From: Moraxella sp. ZY210820
Lineage (GTDB): Bacteria > Pseudomonadota > Gammaproteobacteria > Pseudomonadales > Moraxellaceae
DNA length: 64,000 nucleotides
Direction of reading: 5' to 3'
NCBI RefSeq assembly: GCF_030674635.1
Contig: NZ_CP089978.1
Location: 620,001-684,000, forward strand
The stretch's first letter is position 1. Every line of letters begins with the position of its first letter. Made by a program: the position numbers and the translations under genes. The notes under the pieces were generated by a model that searched no databases, was not told the origin of the DNA, and saw only the letters and a list, made by a program, of their open reading frames with translations. Positions 52,835 through 60,529 of this stretch are shown here, in pieces.

Positions 52835-52938
52835 GTAACATGGTTGTTTTCAGACTAAAAGATATGGGGTATCTTATCACTGTTGCGGGTACAGTGTCGG
52901 ACTTTCACTGACTTGCCAGCCCATGTTACAAGGCGAAA
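52835..52938 (-). promoter_or_regulatory. Cobalamin riboswitch
   Basis: Reverse strand reads through the P1 arm 'gtaacatgg' (pairing with 'ccatgttac'), then 'AAGTCAGTGAAAGTCCGACACTG', 'ACCCGCAACAG', and 'AGTCTGAAAACAACCATG' (B12 box-like). These are the core segments of the AdoCbl riboswitch family. It lies 50-150 nt upstream of btuB and would repress it when cobalamin is present. Confidence 0.88.
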
Positions 52939-52987
52939 CATATTATAGGGACAAACAAATTCATAGACAATGAATATCTAAAACGCA

Positions 52988-53728
52988 TCAATTTTTGGGA
53001 TTTAACCTTGTAAAATGTTCAGCAATTAAAAATGGTAATAATTGCTGATTTGCACAGATTTGTTCATCATTTTTGCTACTTTGATAATCAGTACACTGCT
53101 TTAAAACTTCTGGAATATTCAAACCATAAATTGGACTCAGCGTGGTATCGGTTTTATCACCAAAATGATGATTAGATTCAATAATATCATCTAAATAATG
53201 TTGAATATCATCAAGTGTTAAAAACCGCCCATGTAAATCAAAACCAACATTTAAAATCCGCCCTTGAATATCACTCATACGCTCATGAATATGCCCATGT
53301 AAATGATAATAACCTTTATGGCAACCGTCCCATTCTGCAATTGGATAATGAAATAAAATCAAAGTTTGTTTTTCAATCTTTAATTTTAAATAACTCTGTG
53401 CTGATGATAATAACGGTTTACCATCATGTTTTTGCGTATTCAGCAACTTATCAAGATGATTTTGGATGATGTCATCATGATTACCAAAAATTAAATGATG
53501 TTCACCATTAAGCTGACTTAAAACTTTGGTAATGCGTTTTAAATCGTGGGAAAAACTTAAATCCCCCAAATTATAAACAATATCATCAACCCCAACCGTA
53601 TCATTCCATACATCAATCATATAACGGTCTAGGGTATCAATATCGCCTTGTGGGCGAGTATGTGGGCAAAATTTTGCAATATTTCGATGAGAAAAATGCA
53701 AATCTGATGTAAAAAATATTTTAGACAT
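52988..53728 (-). CDS. Calcineurin-like metallophosphoesterase
   Basis: 246 residues. Metal-binding motifs: 'SDLHFSH' (DxH), 'GDLSF' (GDxxx), 'LIFGNHDD' (GNHD), 'HYP' and 'YHLHGHIHE' (GHxH). No signal peptide, cytosolic. It is the third gene of an operon with a kinase-RNA ligase (54556) and an unknown protein (53741), so it is a good candidate for removing 3' or 2',3'-cyclic phosphate ends, the role of the phosphoesterase domain in bacterial Pnkp. Confidence 0.88.
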   Translation of the reverse strand: MSKIFFTSDLHFSHRNIAKFCPHTRPQGDIDTLDRYMIDVWNDTVGVDDIVYNLGDLSFSHDLKRITKVLSQLNGEHHLIFGNHDDIIQNHLDKLLNTQKHDGKPLLSSAQSYLKLKIEKQTLILFHYPIAEWDGCHKGYYHLHGHIHERMSDIQGRILNVGFDLHGRFLTLDDIQHYLDDIIESNHHFGDKTDTTLSPIYGLNIPEVLKQCTDYQSSKNDEQICANQQLLPFLIAEHFTRLNPKN

Positions 53729-53740
53729 TCTATTTTCCTT

Positions 53741-54559
53741 TTATTTCCAAATTACACCTGTTAAAGCATCAAAAACACAACTAATATAATCATTTCGTTG
53801 AGCAAATTCATATTCAGCATAAAATTTATCAATATTATCACTGCTTAGATTGATAATACAATCGGTAAAATGCTGTTTATGTTTTGGATTATCCAACCAT
53901 TTTTTCATGATTGATTTAAATTCTGGATAATCCTGTGCAAATGCCATATCAATTTTATAATCAACGGGTGGTAGATAATAATTATTCCAATAATCATACG
54001 CACTACTGAATATATAATTTATGGTGGATTGTGGTGTATTTAGCGTTACCCAATAATCTAAAAACGGTTGAATATTTGCACCGCCAATATAAAACATTAA
54101 CAAGCAATTAAATATACCATCTTGTTGCCACTTTAAACGCTCATAAGGATAAACATTGACTAAGGCTTTTAGATATTCATAGCAAAATTTATTCCACAGA
54201 GCCATTTCTTGTGTAGTAAAACTGCCTTTTGGACAATTTCCCACACGCTGAAAATAAATTTCAGTAGAATGGTGTAAATTTTCACCTTCGGTAAATAACT
54301 CTACCATTTTAGGTAAAAAATATTTTAATTCATGCGGTCGTTCTATTGGGTCTTTTGCCGTATCATTGTAATTATACAAATGATTACGAGTTAATTCACG
54401 CAAAGGCAATGTTCGCAGTTCTAATTCAAGTTTTTCATCTACACATACGCCACAAGTACAGACATTTAAAAATCCAGTTGGTTTTGGATAATTAAATACT
54501 TGATAAAATTCATCAATGATATTTTGAAATGGATTTTCGACAACAGCATTATTCATCAT
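53741..54559 (-). CDS. Hypothetical protein of the RNA-repair operon
   Basis: 272 residues, no recognised family. 'NVCTCGVCVDEKLELELRTLPLRELT' contains a CxCxxC cluster (about 33-38) that may bind metal; there are many Trp/Tyr residues and a helical alpha-solenoid look. Its start overlaps the ligase stop (ATGA), and the phosphoesterase follows after 12 bp. It is conserved with the two repair genes here, so it could be a specificity or substrate subunit. Confidence 0.65.
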   Translation of the reverse strand: MMNNAVVENPFQNIIDEFYQVFNYPKPTGFLNVCTCGVCVDEKLELELRTLPLRELTRNHLYNYNDTAKDPIERPHELKYFLPKMVELFTEGENLHHSTEIYFQRVGNCPKGSFTTQEMALWNKFCYEYLKALVNVYPYERLKWQQDGIFNCLLMFYIGGANIQPFLDYWVTLNTPQSTINYIFSSAYDYWNNYYLPPVDYKIDMAFAQDYPEFKSIMKKWLDNPKHKQHFTDCIINLSSDNIDKFYAEYEFAQRNDYISCVFDALTGVIWK

Positions 54560-56034
54560 AATTGTTCCAAAAATGCTTGAATATATGCAATTTTTGCTAA
54601 CTCATCTAAACCATTAAAATGCTGTTTATTGGCATTGATATAATCAATCAAAGGATAATATTCTTCATCAACGTTACGCTTATTGAGTTTACTGTCTAAG
54701 TTACTATTTTGGCTACGCCCAAAAAATTTAGAAATTAAATAATAAGGTGATTTTAACTTAAATAATAACTCATCAGTTTTGGCATCAAACACCATAAAAC
54801 CTTCATGTTTCACATCTTTTAACAAGGTTTTTAAATCAGCAAATGTGATATTTTTAATCGTATCTGGTCGTTTAATATTAAATTGCTGACCGATGTCATC
54901 AAGCTCACGTTCGCTAAACATTTGACCTGTTTTGACATTCACCATACCAATTAAGGTTTCGCCAAATTCTTCATTGATAATATGAATATCTTGCTCATCG
55001 GTAATTTCAAATAAAAAACTATGATTTGGATATTGTTTAAATACATCAATATATTGTTCACAATGATTTTTTGTCATCTGTGCAAAATCACTATCCAGCG
55101 AACCTGTGGTCGAATATAATACCTGATGATTAAACGATGCGTTAAAACTTGGATGTTGTGCATCTAAATCCACATAAGTACAGACACCTAAAAATCCATT
55201 GACTTTAACAACAGCCTTTACCAGATGATTATCATCAATTTTAAGTGGATATTTACTGCGTTTCGCAATACGCTCACTATAATTAAAAACCTTTTTAAAT
55301 GGACGTACAATGATTTGGTTAAATTCATCAATAATTAAACCACGCATTTCCAATAAAGCATTATCAAATTTATCATCATAAAAAATATGACGAGCATATT
55401 TTAATACTGATAATTCAGGATATTTTTTACTTTGCTTTTTGATAAAATTCTTTTGAGCAAAGGTTAAATACTCTTCAGTCACAAAGGTTTGTTGTTGTTC
55501 ATCAAAAGGCAATTTATTTTGACTAAAATTCTGCATTTTCTCTAATAATGCTCGAATCTCATCATCAATCGGTTTGGTTGGCTCAATATGAATTTCTTCA
55601 CGCAAAGGATTATTATTTAAATTCATATAAGCCGATAATACATCAGGCAATTTCACACGATGAGTATTTTCAAAAAAATTATGCAGGCGATAAATTTCAA
55701 CTATGAAATTAAACTTTCTTGCTAATTGCATTAAATGCATGCAAGTAGTATGTTTTTGATTGGTATTAGAATTGACAATCAAAATATCTTGACTTGGATT
55801 TTGTTGAGCCTGTTTTAACGCATTTTTAAATGTCGTCATATTTTGACGTTGTGCTTTATCCACACGTTCTGGCGACCAACGATAATTCCCCTGTTCATCG
55901 GTCAATAAAATATCATTTTCCAAATGAATAATTTGTGCATTTGGATATTGGTTTTTAAAATCCTGTATTTTTTGTTTGGCAAAAGTCGATTTTCCTGAGC
56001 CTTGATGTCCACGAATTAAAATAAATTTTTGCAT
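54556..56034 (-). CDS. Polynucleotide kinase-RNA ligase fusion (T4 Rnl1-like)
   Basis: 492 residues from ATG 56034 ('ggag' RBS). N-terminal P-loop kinase: 'MQKFILIRGHQGSGKSTFAK', then 'LIVNSNTNQ' (DxxR/lid region). C-terminal ligase: 'EMRGLIIDE' and 'VRPFKKVFNYSE', motif I 'VVKVNGFLGVCTY' (KxNG nucleotidyl Lys, about residue 275), motif III 'FLFEI', motif IV 'HEGFMVF', motif V 'LLFKLKSPYY'. The two activities give 5'-phosphorylation and sealing of broken RNA. First gene of a three-gene operon with the phosphoesterase. Confidence 0.88.
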   Translation of the reverse strand: MQKFILIRGHQGSGKSTFAKQKIQDFKNQYPNAQIIHLENDILLTDEQGNYRWSPERVDKAQRQNMTTFKNALKQAQQNPSQDILIVNSNTNQKHTTCMHLMQLARKFNFIVEIYRLHNFFENTHRVKLPDVLSAYMNLNNNPLREEIHIEPTKPIDDEIRALLEKMQNFSQNKLPFDEQQQTFVTEEYLTFAQKNFIKKQSKKYPELSVLKYARHIFYDDKFDNALLEMRGLIIDEFNQIIVRPFKKVFNYSERIAKRSKYPLKIDDNHLVKAVVKVNGFLGVCTYVDLDAQHPSFNASFNHQVLYSTTGSLDSDFAQMTKNHCEQYIDVFKQYPNHSFLFEITDEQDIHIINEEFGETLIGMVNVKTGQMFSERELDDIGQQFNIKRPDTIKNITFADLKTLLKDVKHEGFMVFDAKTDELLFKLKSPYYLISKFFGRSQNSNLDSKLNKRNVDEEYYPLIDYINANKQHFNGLDELAKIAYIQAFLEQL

Positions 56035-56215
56035 TTCTGCTCCATCATGACGATAGGGCAATGCTCCACACTTTGCGAATATGCCCATGATTTCAACAAC
56101 GTAAAATTTAGAGATAATGAAACATCAACCTAAAACACACAGTTTTAAGTTGTATCATCTAAAATTTACAATAAAACAACCATCAATATTGTGTAAAAAC
56201 AATACTGAAAAGTAG

Positions 56216-56236
56216 GCGGGACATAGCTCAGTGGGG
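56216..56236 (+). pseudogene. 5' tRNA-like fragment
   Basis: GCGGGACATAGCTCAGTGGGG resembles the acceptor strand and D-arm of a bacterial tRNA-Gly (GCGGGAATAGCTCAGTGG...). The anticodon, T-arm and acceptor partner are missing; AT-rich unrelated sequence follows. Probably the stub of a deleted tRNA gene at an island edge, or chance. The surrounding 434-bp gap (56089-56522) otherwise holds only the palindrome at 56421. Confidence 0.45.
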
Positions 56237-56420
56237 AAATTCTAAATCTATTTTAATGACATTTAAAATTACCATTAACGCCAATCTTTACGTTAATATT
56301 TGGATTGTAGATAAAATAAATCAAGATTGTCAATAGTTTTGATAAAACATTTTATAAATTAGTGTAAAAAATAAACAAATGATAGTTCTAAAAGTTGATA
56401 TGTCGTATAGACTGTTGTAA

Positions 56421-56440
56421 GGGCGGAAGATTTTCCGCCC
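56421..56440. repeat. GGGCGGAA palindrome
   Basis: GGGCGGAA-gatt-TTCCGCCC flanked by GTAA and GTAC, same type as the stem-loops at 15939-16063. Dispersed intergenic repeat. Confidence 0.55.
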
Positions 56441-56522
56441 GTACACAATTAAATGCTTTAAAAATCTAAGCAAAAACTTAAAATTACAGTATAATAGAAA
56501 AAATGTTTTAGTTATAATTCTG

Positions 56523-57161
56523 ATGAAAACTCGCACAAAAATTTGCGGTCTGACCCGCCCACAAGATATACAATCCGCTGTACAGGCTGGCGTTGATGCG
56601 ATTGGTTTGGTGTTTTATCCTCCTAGTCCACGAGCAGTCAATATTGAACAAGCCATTGATTTAGTAAAGTATATTCCGCCCTATGTGCAGATTGTGGGGC
56701 TGTTTGTCAATGCCACACTCGATGAAATTGCCGATATTTGCCATCAAGTGCCAATTGATATTTTACAATTTCATGGTGATGAAAGTCCCGAACAGTGCCA
56801 AAATATTGCTCAAAAACTGAGTCGCCGTTGGTATAAAGCGATTCAAGTAAAAGATGATATGGATATTTTAAAATCGATTACTGAATATCAAAATGCAGGT
56901 GCAAGTGCGATTTTGCTTGATGCTTATCACCCTGATTTAAAAGGCGGTACAGGGCATTGTTTTGATTGGACAAGTTTTCCGAAAGCGGATATTCCTTTGA
57001 TTTTGGCAGGTGGTCTCAATCCTGAAAATGTCGCTGATGCGATTGCTTTAACCCAACCATATGCTGTTGATGTTAGTGGTGGGGTTGAACAGGAAAAAGG
57101 GATTAAATGTCATGAAAAAATGCAAAGATTTATCCATAATGTCATGAAAGCAAGAGATTGA
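56523..57161 (+). CDS. trpF: Phosphoribosylanthranilate isomerase
   Basis: 212 residues. 'TKICGLTRPQDIQSAVQAGVDAIGLVFYPPSPRAV' (catalytic Cys), 'DILQFHGDESPEQCQ', 'LLDAYHPDLKGGTGHCFDW' (catalytic Asp) and 'LAGGLNPENVADAI...AVDVSGGVEQEKGIKCHEKM'. Tryptophan synthesis, Amadori step. trpF-trpB are usually adjacent in relatives; here three unrelated genes lie between. Weak RBS. Confidence 0.97.
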   Translation: MKTRTKICGLTRPQDIQSAVQAGVDAIGLVFYPPSPRAVNIEQAIDLVKYIPPYVQIVGLFVNATLDEIADICHQVPIDILQFHGDESPEQCQNIAQKLSRRWYKAIQVKDDMDILKSITEYQNAGASAILLDAYHPDLKGGTGHCFDWTSFPKADIPLILAGGLNPENVADAIALTQPYAVDVSGGVEQEKGIKCHEKMQRFIHNVMKARD

Positions 57162-57163
57162 GA

Positions 57164-57964
57164 ATGTTAAATCAAAAAATATTATTTTTATCACTATGTA
57201 TGATGTCAAATATGACATTTGCACAATTTGATCTTCAAAAAGATGCAACACCTGCGGTAAAAAAATTATTGACCGAGCATTATGGTGCAAAATTTGATAA
57301 GAAAAAACAATGTCATATTTATGATTTTACTGCTTATGCTGAATATGGTGCAGAAAAACAACCTTATTGTGTTCGTGTGGTTGCTGCAGATTTTAAATTA
57401 TTCAATCAAATCCCAACACTATATTTAGCCGTTGCAGGTGATACCATTGAAGAAGCAAGCCGTGTTGATACTGGTTTAGGTGGATTATTTATCTTACAAA
57501 GAAAAGAAAAAGATTGGCATATTATCGCTAAAAATCCTTATATTGCCAGTGGCGGTGCAGGTCGTAGTCAAATGACGGATTATAAACTCATCGAAATTGG
57601 GCAACATAAATATGCTTGGCTTGGTGAAGAATGTGCAAGCGGTGCAGGTGGAGAAAGCAGTTGCCAAACTAATGTTTATGCACCGATTGCCAAAAAAATT
57701 GCGTTAATTGCGGAAATTGAAAGCCATCATAGTTATGAGTTTTCCAGTGGTGATGAATATCTTGATGATAATGCCCAAATCAATATTTTAAAAAATCAGC
57801 CTGTGGTGAATGGCTATTATCCTATTTCAGTGAAGGTAAAAACTGAAACTGGCAAATTTAATCGTCAAGGTCAAAAAGTTAAACCACAAATTAAACATCA
57901 TCAATATAAAATGATATTTGATGTGAAAACGCAAAAATTTGTTGAAGTAAAAGAAAAAAAGTAA
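57164..57964 (+). CDS. Hypothetical secreted protein
   Basis: 266 residues from ATG 57164. Signal peptide 'MLNQKILFLSLCMMSNMTFA' followed by QFDLQKD. No recognised domain; conserved-looking Gly-rich centre 'PYIASGGAGRSQMTDYKLIE' and 'ECASGAGGESSCQTNVY' (two Cys possibly a disulfide). 2 bp after the trpF stop, so co-transcribed but probably unrelated to tryptophan. Confidence 0.7.
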   Translation: MLNQKILFLSLCMMSNMTFAQFDLQKDATPAVKKLLTEHYGAKFDKKKQCHIYDFTAYAEYGAEKQPYCVRVVAADFKLFNQIPTLYLAVAGDTIEEASRVDTGLGGLFILQRKEKDWHIIAKNPYIASGGAGRSQMTDYKLIEIGQHKYAWLGEECASGAGGESSCQTNVYAPIAKKIALIAEIESHHSYEFSSGDEYLDDNAQINILKNQPVVNGYYPISVKVKTETGKFNRQGQKVKPQIKHHQYKMIFDVKTQKFVEVKEKK

Positions 57965-57991
57965 TTATAAACTGTATTTTGAGAGAATTAT

Positions 57992-58450
57992 ATGGGTAAT
58001 TTATATACACCATTGGTTTATTTAGATAATTGTATGTTTAACCGCCCTTTTGATGAACAAGGAAATATACGCATACGATTAGAAACCGAAGCGAAACTAT
58101 ATATTCAAGCAATGATAAAAAATAAAGAATTATCATTAGTTTGGTCATACATATTAGATTATGAAAATGATAAAAATCCGTTTTTTGAGAGAAAATTTGC
58201 GATTGAACAATGGTTAGATTTATCAACAATCATCATTGAGCAATGTCCAGAAATTATTGAATATGCTCAACGACTTGTAGAGCAAAATATAAAAATCAAA
58301 GATGCTCTACACGTTGCTTGTACAGTTCAAGCAAAAGCTCATTATTTTTTATCAACCGATGATAAATTACTGAAAAAATTAGCGTATAATACAGACATTC
58401 GAGCTTTAAACCCAATCAATTTTATACAGGAGTTAGCAGATGATTACTGA
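57992..58450 (+). CDS. PIN-domain ribonuclease toxin
   Basis: 152 residues. 'LVYLDNCMFNRPF' (first acidic motif), 'EIIEYAQRL', 'IKDALHVACTVQAKAHYFLSTDDKLLKKL' (second and third acidic motifs) are the PIN-domain signature. Cleaves RNA when unrestrained. Overlaps the next small gene by 11 bp; that is the likely antitoxin, giving an unusual toxin-first order. Confidence 0.85.
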   Translation: MGNLYTPLVYLDNCMFNRPFDEQGNIRIRLETEAKLYIQAMIKNKELSLVWSYILDYENDKNPFFERKFAIEQWLDLSTIIIEQCPEIIEYAQRLVEQNIKIKDALHVACTVQAKAHYFLSTDDKLLKKLAYNTDIRALNPINFIQELADDY

Positions 58451-58658
58451 TAATGAACTTCGTGTAACGGGTATGCAAAGCCTGATTCATGCACTTGGCG
58501 AAGTACAAGCAGAGCGATTTATTACATTGATTAGACGAGATAATTTTGATTATACTGAATGGCAGAGAACTTTGTTTAATGAATGTAGTGATATTGAACA
58601 ATTTAGCCAAAATGCACAAGATTTTTTTGAAAAAAAGATGAACCGTAGGGGTCTATAA
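58440..58658 (+). CDS. Small protein, probable antitoxin of the PIN toxin
   Basis: 72 residues, helical ('[36 protein letters not shown]'). Family not certain; the 'LxxALGxVxAERFIxLIxRxxFDYTxW' pattern occurs next to PIN genes in other bacteria as far as I recall. Its TAATG stop overlaps the trpB start codon, so trpB translation is coupled to this pair. Confidence 0.7.
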   Translation: MITDNELRVTGMQSLIHALGEVQAERFITLIRRDNFDYTEWQRTLFNECSDIEQFSQNAQDFFEKKMNRRGL

Positions 58659-59875
58659 TGACAGCAATCGATTTTAGCCAATATCCTGATAAAACAGGAC
58701 ATTTTGGGATTCACGGTGGACGATTTGTATCGGAAACTTTAATGGACGCATTGCAAAGTTTAGAAAAATTGTATTTTTCAATGCGTGATAATGCCGAATT
58801 TCGTGCCGAATTTGACCGAGATTTAGCCTATTATGTGGGGCGTCCAAGTCCATTGTATTTTGCTGAACGTTGGACTCAGCAGTTAGGCGGTGCAAAAATT
58901 TATCTCAAACGAGAAGATTTAAACCATACTGGCTCGCACAAAGTGAATAATACTATTGGACAAGCTCTACTTGCCAAATTATCGGGCAAAAAACGTATTA
59001 TTGCGGAAACAGGTGCAGGGCAACACGGCGTAGCAACTGCAACCATCGCTGCTCGTTTGGGCTTAGAATGTGTGGTTTATATGGGTGCGGAAGATGTCAA
59101 ACGCCAAGCAATGAATGTATATCGTATGCGTTTGTTGGGTGCGACTGTTGTGCCTGTGGAAAGTGGTTCAAAAACACTCAAAGATGCCATGAATGAAGCC
59201 ATGCGAGATTGGGTAACCAATGTTGATAGCACTTATTATGTGATTGGTACGGCGGCAGGTCCGCACCCTTATCCGCAGTTGGTGCGTGATTTCCAATCGA
59301 TTATTGGGCGTGAAGCCAAGCAACAAATTTTACAAGCCGAAGGGCGTTTACCTGATGCGTTGGTGGCGTGTGTAGGTGGTGGCTCGAATGCGATTGGTTT
59401 ATTCTACCCATTTTTAAATGATGAAACTGTGAAAATGTATGGTGTAGAAGCTGGTGGTTTGGGTATCGAAACAGGTAAACACTCTGCACCGCTCAATGCA
59501 GGTCATGTTGGTGTATTGCATGGTAATCGTACTTATTTGATGAGTGATGAACAAGGGCAAATTATTGAAACCCATAGTATTTCTGCTGGTTTAGACTATC
59601 CTGGTGTTGGCCCTGAACACAGTTTCTTAAAAGATACTGGACGTGTCAATTATGTGCCGATTAATGATGATGAAGCCTTACAAGGTTTCCGTGATTTAAC
59701 CCGCATTGAAGGAATTATTCCTGCATTGGAAAGTTCTCATGCGATGGCGTATGTGACTAAACTTGCTCCGACTATGTCAAAAGATGAAATTATTATTGTC
59801 AATGTTTCTGGACGTGGCGATAAAGATTTACATACCGTGATGAAAGTTGATGGGATTGAGCCGGTGAATATTTAA
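58658..59875 (+). CDS. trpB: Tryptophan synthase beta chain
   Basis: 405 residues. '[17 protein letters not shown]', '[24 protein letters not shown]' (PLP Lys), '[17 protein letters not shown]', '[14 protein letters not shown]', '[10 protein letters not shown]' and 'NVSGRGDKD'. Condenses indole with serine. trpA is not in the window. The start overlaps the antitoxin stop. Confidence 0.98.
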   Translation: MTAIDFSQYPDKTGHFGIHGGRFVSETLMDALQSLEKLYFSMRDNAEFRAEFDRDLAYYVGRPSPLYFAERWTQQLGGAKIYLKREDLNHTGSHKVNNTIGQALLAKLSGKKRIIAETGAGQHGVATATIAARLGLECVVYMGAEDVKRQAMNVYRMRLLGATVVPVESGSKTLKDAMNEAMRDWVTNVDSTYYVIGTAAGPHPYPQLVRDFQSIIGREAKQQILQAEGRLPDALVACVGGGSNAIGLFYPFLNDETVKMYGVEAGGLGIETGKHSAPLNAGHVGVLHGNRTYLMSDEQGQIIETHSISAGLDYPGVGPEHSFLKDTGRVNYVPINDDEALQGFRDLTRIEGIIPALESSHAMAYVTKLAPTMSKDEIIIVNVSGRGDKDLHTVMKVDGIEPVNI

Positions 59876-60033
59876 CCTTGAATTGTTAAATCAAGTGATA
59901 AAATAGATTTAGTCGTACAACGCTTTGACAAAGCGTGGTTTTATTGGGTGAATTGAGTTGTCGGTCTGGCATTGATGCCCGACCTAATGGCAATTTCTTT
60001 CAGGAACCTGAAAAATAAATGGAGCAGTAAACA

Positions 60034-60298
60034 ATGCAAATTATCCCAAACACGTTTGTCATTAAAAGAGATACCGCAATTACACGATGTAGATAAAGAA
60101 ACATTAGACGATATTTGTGAAAATATTGTATTTCATTTTTGTAACGTATTAGACGGTTCAAAGGCGATTAATGCAGATAATGCTAATGTTCATCTGTGTT
60201 TTACGCCTGATAATGGCAAAACATTGATTACACATGAAGGTGGCGGTTGGTCGCATGAATATGTGTTTGGCGGAATATCGGAACTTGAAGATGAATGA
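60034..60298 (+). pseudogene. Frameshifted hypothetical gene
   Basis: ATG 60034 with 'ggagc' RBS reads MQIIPNTFVIKRDTAIT and then hits a stop at about 60094. The adjacent frame continues with 'HDVDKETLDDICENIVFHFC' and 'NADNANVHLCFTPDNGKTLITHEGGGWSHEYVFGG' to 60298. Joined, they make a plausible 90-residue protein, so a frameshift near 60075-60090 broke the gene. No family recognised. Confidence 0.55.
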
Positions 60299-60306
60299 AT
60301 GTTTTT

Positions 60307-60322
60307 TCAGGCAGCCTGAAAG
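60307..60322. other. Kingella-type DNA uptake sequence / inverted repeat
   Basis: TTCAGGCAGCCTGAAA contains AGGCAGCCTGAA, which I remember as the DNA uptake sequence dialect of Kingella (Neisseriaceae). A degenerate second copy (TTTCAGGAACCTGAAA) lies at 59998-60013. Moraxellaceae are not known to use this sequence. Chance occurrence of a given 12-mer in this window is well below 1 in 50. Confidence 0.5.
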
Positions 60323-60328
60323 GAAAAA

Positions 60329-60391
60329 ATGTCCAATCAACCCGAAGTTCGCCCACATCTGCGTGCGTTTACGCTAGGATTTGTGCATTAA
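60329..60391 (+). pseudogene. Truncated ORF downstream of the uptake sequence
   Basis: ATG with 'aagga' RBS translates MSNQPEVRPHLRAFTLGFVH then stop. It reads like the N-terminus of a longer gene cut off by recombination. Together with the frameshifted gene and uptake sequences it forms a decayed block between trpB and the ABC exporter. Confidence 0.4.
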
Positions 60392-60529
60392 GCCTGTTAA
60401 TTTTTAATCCTTAAATTTCAATAGATTAATTCTAAACCGAGTTTATAACTCGGTTTTTTTGTACGTTATGGTATTGTCATAATTAAAAAAATGCTATAAT
60501 ACTAAAGTTTTATTATTGATGTTAGTCAT

